Source: Streptococcaceae bacterium
GTDB taxonomy: Bacteria; Bacillota; Bacilli; Lactobacillales; Streptococcaceae
DNA length: 11,227 bases
NCBI GenBank assembly: GCA_031285105.1
Contig: JAITWV010000048.1
Span: forward strand, 1-11,227
Reading direction: 5' to 3'
The notes beneath the pieces are model-generated. The model was not told where the DNA came from. It saw only the letters and a program-made list of their open reading frames with translations, and ran no database searches. Below are positions 6,483 to 11,227 of the stretch, piece after piece; the first letter of the stretch is position 1, and every line of letters begins with the position of its first letter. The position numbers were made by a program, and so were the translations under genes.

Positions 6483-6999
6483 AGAATTCTTCGACGGTCC
6501 AGAAATAACGTTAATGGAAATGCTTGATGCCCGTGAAAAACGTGTGAAAATTCAACAGGATAAATTAATCAAACATCCAGATTATTCATTGCTCTCAGTG
6601 GCGATGAATATTCCTGGGCCTGTGAAGAATTCCAAGCAAATTTCTCAGGTATTCCAAGAATTTATCAACATCATTGAAAACCAATTGTCACCAAAGAAAA
6701 GCCGCATTACCTTTGAAAAAACCGGTCCTCAATATTTCGCCATGTATGAAATGGCAGCAATTGAGCTAAAAAAAATCATGATTGAATTTGAGGAAAGTTT
6801 CGCGATTGGTCGATTGTTTGATTTAGATGTTTTATATAGTGAAAATGGGAAAATCAAACAAATTAGCCGAAGCGACTTAGGGTTACCACAAAGAAAATGT
6901 TTAATTTGTGACAAACCAGCTAAAGAATGTGGTCGAAATCGTACACATACTATAGAAGAAATGCAAAAGAAAATTATTGAAATACTAGAAAAGGATTAG
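6475..6999 (+). CDS. citX: Apo-citrate lyase phosphoribosyl-dephospho-CoA transferase (CitX)
   Basis: A 174-residue enzyme that attaches the prosthetic group precursor to Ser14 of CitD. The family signature GRLFDLDV is at 112-119 and is followed by ISRSDLGLPQRKCLIC (130-145) and a Cys/His-rich end with Cys142, Cys145, Cys152 and His158, as usual for CitX. The length is normal and it is not fused to CitG. The start ATG 6475 lies inside citF with no good ribosome binding site (upstream bases GTAGTAAAAA), so translation probably depends on ribosomes finishing citF. CitX needs the triphosphoribosyl-dephospho-CoA made by CitG; citG is not in this window. Confidence 0.93.
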   Translation: MYKEFFDGPEITLMEMLDAREKRVKIQQDKLIKHPDYSLLSVAMNIPGPVKNSKQISQVFQEFINIIENQLSPKKSRITFEKTGPQYFAMYEMAAIELKKIMIEFEESFAIGRLFDLDVLYSENGKIKQISRSDLGLPQRKCLICDKPAKECGRNRTHTIEEMQKKIIEILEKD

Positions 7000-7003
7000 G
7001 GTT

Positions 7004-8395
7004 ATGACAAAAAATATCCGTTTTATGGAAACAGTTTTACGTGATGGACAACAAAGTTTGATTGCAACTCGTATGCACACAAAAGACATGTTGCCAATTA
7101 TCAAAGCTATGGACAATGCAGGATATGCAGCATTAGAAGTATGGGGCGGTGCAACGTTTGATGCCTGTGTCCGTTATCTAAATGAAGATCCGTGGGAAAG
7201 ATTACGTGCGATCAAAAAATTAGCAAAGAATACACCCCTACAAATGTTATTACGTGGCCAAAACTTATTAGGATACCGCCATTATGCAGATGACGTGGTA
7301 GCAGAATTTGTGAAGAAGTCAGTTGAAAATGGGATTGATATCGTTCGTATCTTTGATGCCTTAAACGACACACGTAACATTGAAGTAGCGATTAAAGCAA
7401 CCAAAGAAGCTGGCGGTCATGCACAAGCAGCTTTATCTTATACAACCTCACCAGTTCACACAGTAGATTACTTTGTGAATTTAGCCAAAGATTTAGCTGA
7501 TATGGGTGCTGATTCTATCTGTATTAAAGATATGGCTGGGGTATTAACGCCTCAAGCATGTTTTGATTTAGTATCACGTATCAAACAAACAATTACTTTA
7601 CCATTACAAGTGCACACACACGCAACTTCAGGTATTTCAGAAATGACTTATTTGAAAGCAGCCGAAGCAGGAGCGGACATTATCGATACTGCGATTTCAC
7701 CATTTGCTGGTGGTACTTCACAACCTGCGACAGCTTCAGTAGCCTTAGCATTAGAAGACTTAGGTTTTGAAACTGGCTTGAATATGGAGAAAATTTCAGA
7801 AATCGCTGACCACTTCCGTCCATTACGTGACCAATATCGTGCCGAAGGTTTATTAGACCCTAAAGTGCAAGATACTGAGCCACGTACCTTGATTTACCAA
7901 GTACCAGGTGGGATGTTGTCTAACTTGCTTTCTCAGTTGAAAGAAAAAGGATTAGAAGACTTATACGATGAAGTATTGGCTGAAATCCCTCGTGTGCGTA
8001 AAGATTTAGGGTATCCTCCATTGGTGACGCCTTTATCACAAATGGTTGGTACACAAGCAATGTTAAATATCGTGATTGGTGAGCGTTATAAAATGATTCC
8101 TAACGAGATCAAAGATTATGTTCGTGGGAAATATGGGAAAGCGCCAGTACCGATTGCCATTGATATTCAACAGTTGATTATTGGCGATGAAGAACCAATG
8201 ACGATTCGTCCAGCTGATTTGATTCCAAATGAATTACCTACATTGCGTGAAGAAATTAAGCAATATGCAAAATCTGATGAAGATGTGTTACTCTATGCCA
8301 TGTTTCCACAATTAGGTATGGACTTTTTAGGTCGTCGTGAAGATCCGTTTTATGATGTACCAATACAATCGGTGAATGTTTCGATTGATATGTAA
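7004..8395 (+). CDS. oadA: Oxaloacetate decarboxylase alpha subunit, carboxyltransferase (OadA)
   Basis: A 463-residue carboxyltransferase that moves CO2 from oxaloacetate to biotin on OadD, leaving pyruvate. It has the TIM-barrel domain with RDGQQS at 13-18, LLRGQN at 82-87, CIKDMAG at 173-179 and VHTHATSG at 203-210. Asp14, His204 and His206 should bind the metal and Lys175 is the active-site lysine; their spacing equals that of Vibrio OadA (Asp17, Lys178, His207, His209). The C-terminal PYC/OADA domain is present, but the usual biotinyl domain is not, matching the separate OadD. ATG 7004 follows an AAGGATTAGGG stretch and lies 4 nt after citX. It is the last gene before the terminator at 8411-8441; E. 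faecalis has citM and citG here. Confidence 0.96.
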   Translation: MTKNIRFMETVLRDGQQSLIATRMHTKDMLPIIKAMDNAGYAALEVWGGATFDACVRYLNEDPWERLRAIKKLAKNTPLQMLLRGQNLLGYRHYADDVVAEFVKKSVENGIDIVRIFDALNDTRNIEVAIKATKEAGGHAQAALSYTTSPVHTVDYFVNLAKDLADMGADSICIKDMAGVLTPQACFDLVSRIKQTITLPLQVHTHATSGISEMTYLKAAEAGADIIDTAISPFAGGTSQPATASVALALEDLGFETGLNMEKISEIADHFRPLRDQYRAEGLLDPKVQDTEPRTLIYQVPGGMLSNLLSQLKEKGLEDLYDEVLAEIPRVRKDLGYPPLVTPLSQMVGTQAMLNIVIGERYKMIPNEIKDYVRGKYGKAPVPIAIDIQQLIIGDEEPMTIRPADLIPNELPTLREEIKQYAKSDEDVLLYAMFPQLGMDFLGRREDPFYDVPIQSVNVSIDM

Positions 8396-8403
8396 ATTAA
8401 CTA

Positions 8404-8441
8404 AAAATGGCTAGTGGTCTAAATTGACTGCTAGTTTTTTT
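8404..8441 (+). terminator. Intrinsic terminator of the oad-cit operon
   Basis: The stem CTAGTGGTC (8411-8419) pairs with GACTGCTAG (8426-8434) over 9 bp including two G-U pairs, with a 6-nt loop and a run of seven T at 8435-8441. An A-tract lies just before the stem. It begins 8 nt after the oadA stop and should end the operon transcript. Confidence 0.9.
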
Positions 8442-8499
8442 GACTCATTGTAAGGTGTCAAATGATTTTTTTTAACTCAAGCGACAAAAATTGAAAAAC

Positions 8500-8582
8500 A
8501 TTTTGAAAATATTGTCGTCTACACTTTTTTTGATAATGCTATTATATTTATTAATAAAAAAGTAAAAAAAAGGAGGATTTTT
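8500..8582 (+). promoter_or_regulatory. Likely promoter and ribosome binding site of the peptide-binding lipoprotein gene
   Basis: A promoter is needed here because a terminator precedes and the gene begins at 8583. The AT-rich stretch holds possible -10 boxes GATAAT (8532-8537), TATTAT (8540-8545) and TATATT (8543-8548). The -35 candidates TTGAAA (8503-8508) and TTGTCG (8512-8517) are not at ideal spacing, so the exact promoter is unclear. AGGAGG at 8571-8576 gives a strong ribosome binding site 6 nt before the ATG. Confidence 0.4.
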
Positions 8583-10376
8583 ATGAGAAACAAACGAAAA
8601 ATTTTTAGTTTATTTGCATTTACAGCACTGTCTGTTTTTGTTCTTAGTGCTTGCGGCAATAAAAATGGTACTAGTGCTGATGAGTCAGGTGTGAGTGTTG
8701 GCTTATTTCCATTTGTTACAGCAAACCAAGAAAAAGCACTAGAAGGTGGAACTTTAGAGCTTGCTATTGTCAATGATGCACCATTTAAAGGATTGTTTTC
8801 ACCAGCATTATCACAAGATGCTTTTGATAATAGTTTTATGTCACCGACTGGCTTTGGAACATTGTTTAGAGTATCAGAAGATGGTTCAATTGAAAATGGA
8901 GGGCCAGCAGATTTTGAGTTTGATCGTGAAAAAAGAACAGCTACGATTACTTTACGTGAAGATTTAAAATGGTCAGATGGTACGGCAGTAACTGCGGATG
9001 ATATTATCGGAACTTATAAGATTATTGCTGATAAGGATTATACTGGCGTACGTTTTAGTGATATTCAAAATGTGGTAGGTGTGGCTGAATATCATGAAGG
9101 AAAGTCTGATGAGATTGCTGGTTTGACTCGTGTAAGTGATCGTGTTGTTGAAGTAGAATTTATTGAGGCTAGTCCTTCGATTACACTCATGGGCTCAGGT
9201 GGGATTTTGAATTATGCAATTCCTTGGCATCAATTAAAAGATATCCCAGTTGCTGAATTAGAAACTTCTGATGCGGTTCGTAAAAATCCATTATCATTTG
9301 GACCGTTTGTAGTTTCTAATGTTGTACCTGGTGAAACGGTAGAATTAATCAGAAACGAATATTTTTATGGACAAACACCAAATTTGGAAAAAATTGTTTT
9401 ACGCAATACCGCAAGCTCAGGTATAATTCAAGCAATACAAGCCAAAACCTTTGATATCGTCCTTCATATGCCAACTGATTCATTCCCTCAATATAAGGAT
9501 GTTGAAAGTTATGAAATGCTTGGTGCAATGGAGTTTGCTTACACTTATATTGGATTTAAATTGGGGCATTATGATTCTGATAATAACCAAAGCGTGCTGG
9601 ATGAAAATGCTAAGATGAGTAATAAGAGTCTTCGTCAAGCAATGGGGTATGCAGTTGACAATGAACGTGTGGGGAAAGAATTTTATCATGGTTTAAGAAC
9701 TCAAGCGAATACCTTAATTGCTCCGGTATTTGGTGATTTAGCTGCATCTAAGGCAGATTTGCCTGGCTATGGGGATGGTGAGGATTTAGAAAAAGCAAAT
9801 AAATTGTTAGATGATGCAGGATTTGTTGATACCAATGGGGACGGTTTTAGGGAAAATCCAGATGGAACACCATTAACGATCAATTTTGCATCTATGTCCG
9901 GTGGCGATATTGCAGAACCACTAGCGCAATACTATATTCAGCAATGGCGAGAAATTGGGTTAGATGTACAGTTAATGAATGGTCGATTGCATGATTTCCA
10001 AACATTTTATCAGCGTGTGCAAGATGATGATCCAGAAGTTGATGTTTTTATGGCAGCATGGAGTTTGACTTGGAATCCTGATCCAGCTGCACTTTGGGGA
10101 CCAACTGCAGCTTTCAACTTTACACGCTATGTTTCAGATGAAAATACTCGTTTAATCGAAGCAATTAACTCAGACAAGGCATTTGATGATGAGTTTCGTA
10201 AACAAGCAATGTTAGATTGGCAAAAATATGCAGATGAGCAAGCTTTTGCAATCCCAACACTATTTAGATCGTCTATTGTTCCAGTAAGTAAGCGAGTGAC
10301 AAACTTTACAATTGAACAAAATGCATCAGCATATGAAAAATGGGCACAAGTAGGTGTAAGCAAGGAAACACGTTAA
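8583..10376 (+). CDS. Peptide ABC transporter substrate-binding lipoprotein (OppA-like)
   Basis: A 597-residue extracellular lipoprotein of the SBP_bac_5 family that captures oligopeptides for an ABC importer. The N-terminus MRNKRK, a hydrophobic core and the lipobox LSAC give Cys24 as the lipidated residue. The family signature is LKWSDGTAVTADD at 128-140. DTNGDGFREN at 416-425 is an acidic Ca2+-loop-like motif often seen in these proteins, and WSLTWNPDP at 493-501 fits the C-terminal lobe. The length (near 600) is normal for OppA of lactic acid bacteria. No permease or ATPase gene is adjacent, so it must share a transporter encoded elsewhere. It is a single-gene unit bounded by terminators at 8411-8441 and 10381-10418, so it is not part of the citrate operon. 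The ligand cannot be told; pheromone-binding proteins (PrgZ/TraC type) belong to the same broad family. Confidence 0.92.
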   Translation: MRNKRKIFSLFAFTALSVFVLSACGNKNGTSADESGVSVGLFPFVTANQEKALEGGTLELAIVNDAPFKGLFSPALSQDAFDNSFMSPTGFGTLFRVSEDGSIENGGPADFEFDREKRTATITLREDLKWSDGTAVTADDIIGTYKIIADKDYTGVRFSDIQNVVGVAEYHEGKSDEIAGLTRVSDRVVEVEFIEASPSITLMGSGGILNYAIPWHQLKDIPVAELETSDAVRKNPLSFGPFVVSNVVPGETVELIRNEYFYGQTPNLEKIVLRNTASSGIIQAIQAKTFDIVLHMPTDSFPQYKDVESYEMLGAMEFAYTYIGFKLGHYDSDNNQSVLDENAKMSNKSLRQAMGYAVDNERVGKEFYHGLRTQANTLIAPVFGDLAASKADLPGYGDGEDLEKANKLLDDAGFVDTNGDGFRENPDGTPLTINFASMSGGDIAEPLAQYYIQQWREIGLDVQLMNGRLHDFQTFYQRVQDDDPEVDVFMAAWSLTWNPDPAALWGPTAAFNFTRYVSDENTRLIEAINSDKAFDDEFRKQAMLDWQKYADEQAFAIPTLFRSSIVPVSKRVTNFTIEQNASAYEKWAQVGVSKETR

Positions 10377-10380
10377 GTAA

Positions 10381-10418
10381 AAAAATGAAAGAAGGAGCTT
10401 ATTTCTTCTTTCATTTTT
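10381..10418. terminator. Intrinsic terminator after the lipoprotein gene
   Basis: A perfect 14-bp inverted repeat pairs AAAAATGAAAGAAG (10381-10394) with CTTCTTTCATTTTT (10405-10418) around a 10-nt loop. T-rich and A-rich outer arms mean it could work in both directions. It lies 4 nt after the lipoprotein stop codon and only 20 nt before the start of the next gene, so that gene's ribosome binding site at 10424-10430 follows it directly. Confidence 0.9.
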
Positions 10419-10438
10419 TCTACAAGGAGGTGGGGGAA

Positions 10439-11227
10439 ATGATTGAATACTTTATCAAACCAGAAAAAAACTATGCTTATGAGATCATTTTATTCCTTTG
10501 GCAAAATCAGTCCAAACAGTATTCACTTAAAAATCTGCAAAATCACTTTCATATTTCCAGAACCATCGTACTCAATTCATTAGAAAAACTAAAAAGTATC
10601 GCCAAGAAATATCCTGAATTTCATTTGGAGTTGCATAATAGTTTTCTTAAAGCATCATTTTCTTCAAACTTCCTTGTGAATAAAGTATATATTGATTTAT
10701 TGAAACAATCTTTCACTTATAATTTTTTTGAGACACTTTATTTAGGGAATTTTAAAACGTTGGACATATTCGCTCAAGAACATTTTACAACGACACGAAC
10801 GATTCAAAGACAAATCCGCAAATTAAATGAACTACTACAAGAATATAGTTTGAGCCTTTCTTTGAAGAGTCAATCTATTATTATAGGTGAAGAGTATCGC
10901 ATTCGTCATTTCTTTTTTATGATTTTTTGGCATGTCCTTGAAGAAGAGTCTGTTTTTTTAAACCAAGACTATTTAGCATTTAAAAAGTTTGCCTATTTTT
11001 TTCAACTTGCACAAAGTGATTTGAAGAAATTGTTTATCTTTTTACTAATTACACGACATCGTTTAAGTAAAGGGCACAAAATCACGGCATTGCCAGATAG
11101 AATAAAAAAAATTCGTCATCCATTTATTTCACTTGAGCTTTTTAAAAAGGAGTTAAAAAATAATATCGGTCCATTTACTCAAGAAGAAATTTGTTTTTTA
11201 TATTATGTCTTCACTGTTCTTCCATCT
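10439..11227 (+). CDS. Mga-family transcriptional regulator, 5' part
   Basis: An open frame of 263 codons from ATG 10439 that runs off the right edge without a stop. AAGGAGG at 10424-10430, 8 nt upstream, supports the start. Two helix-turn-helix regions are visible: residues about 29-52 (SLKNLQNHFHISRTIVLNSL) and about 108-131 (LDIFAQEHFTTTRTIQRQIR). This paired arrangement at the N-terminus, followed by a helical Phe/Lys/Leu-rich region, is typical of Mga/AtxA-type regulators, which usually continue to about 480-500 residues with PRD-like and EIIB-like domains, not seen here. The gene is richer in Phe and Lys and lower in GC than the cit genes, as such regulators often are. Its target is unknown; the lipoprotein gene just upstream is one candidate. 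Confidence 0.8.
   Translation, partial: MIEYFIKPEKNYAYEIILFLWQNQSKQYSLKNLQNHFHISRTIVLNSLEKLKSIAKKYPEFHLELHNSFLKASFSSNFLVNKVYIDLLKQSFTYNFFETLYLGNFKTLDIFAQEHFTTTRTIQRQIRKLNELLQEYSLSLSLKSQSIIIGEEYRIRHFFFMIFWHVLEEESVFLNQDYLAFKKFAYFFQLAQSDLKKLFIFLLITRHRLSKGHKITALPDRIKKIRHPFISLELFKKELKNNIGPFTQEEICFLYYVFTVLPS

Noticed and set aside
1..11227. CRISPR arrays, insertion sequences, tRNA or rRNA genes
   Set aside because: I saw no regularly spaced repeats, transposase reading frames with terminal repeats, or tRNA/rRNA signatures in the window.

Overview
The window carries most of a citrate-fermentation gene cluster from a low-GC Gram-positive bacterium, very probably an Enterococcus or close relative. 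The gene order oadH-oadD-oadB-(small membrane gene)-citC-citD-citE-citF-citX-oadA, divergent from a CitMHS-type citrate transporter gene, is the layout known from Enterococcus faecalis. AT-rich codon use, strong AGGAGG ribosome binding sites and the neighbouring genes fit. The species cannot be fixed from the sequence alone.

Layout. Positions 1-185 (minus strand) hold the first 61 codons of the citrate transporter (citH). Positions 186-562 form a divergent control region. It contains a near-perfect inverted repeat, two similar 22-nt motifs that may be operators for the GntR-type activator CitO, a cre-like CcpA site, and AT-rich -10 boxes without good -35 boxes. Positions 563-8395 (plus strand) are a tightly packed operon. 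It encodes the oxaloacetate decarboxylase parts OadH, OadD (biotin carrier) and OadB (Na+ pump), then a 47-residue single-pass membrane protein, the citrate lyase set CitC, CitD, CitE, CitF and CitX, and finally OadA (carboxyltransferase). A strong intrinsic terminator follows at 8404-8441. Positions 8583-10376 encode a peptide-binding lipoprotein of the OppA type, closed by a terminator hairpin at 10381-10418. From 10439 to the window end runs the 5' part of an Mga-family double-HTH regulator.

How the genes work together. CitH imports metal-citrate. Citrate lyase (CitDEF, with its prosthetic group attached by CitX and acetylated by CitC) splits citrate into acetate and oxaloacetate. OadA/D/H/B decarboxylate oxaloacetate to pyruvate and CO2, and OadB can couple this to Na+ export.

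Most interesting points. (1) The unannotated 47-aa gene between oadB and citC looks like the N-terminal membrane half of an OadG (gamma) subunit. (2) OadH contains two ungapped tandem copies of a motif resembling the C-terminal half of OadG/MmdD proteins, so gamma appears to be split over two genes. (3) The spacers on either side of the 47-aa gene are diverged copies of one structured element. (4) citM and citG, which follow oadA in E. faecalis, are absent here, and the operon ends at a terminator.
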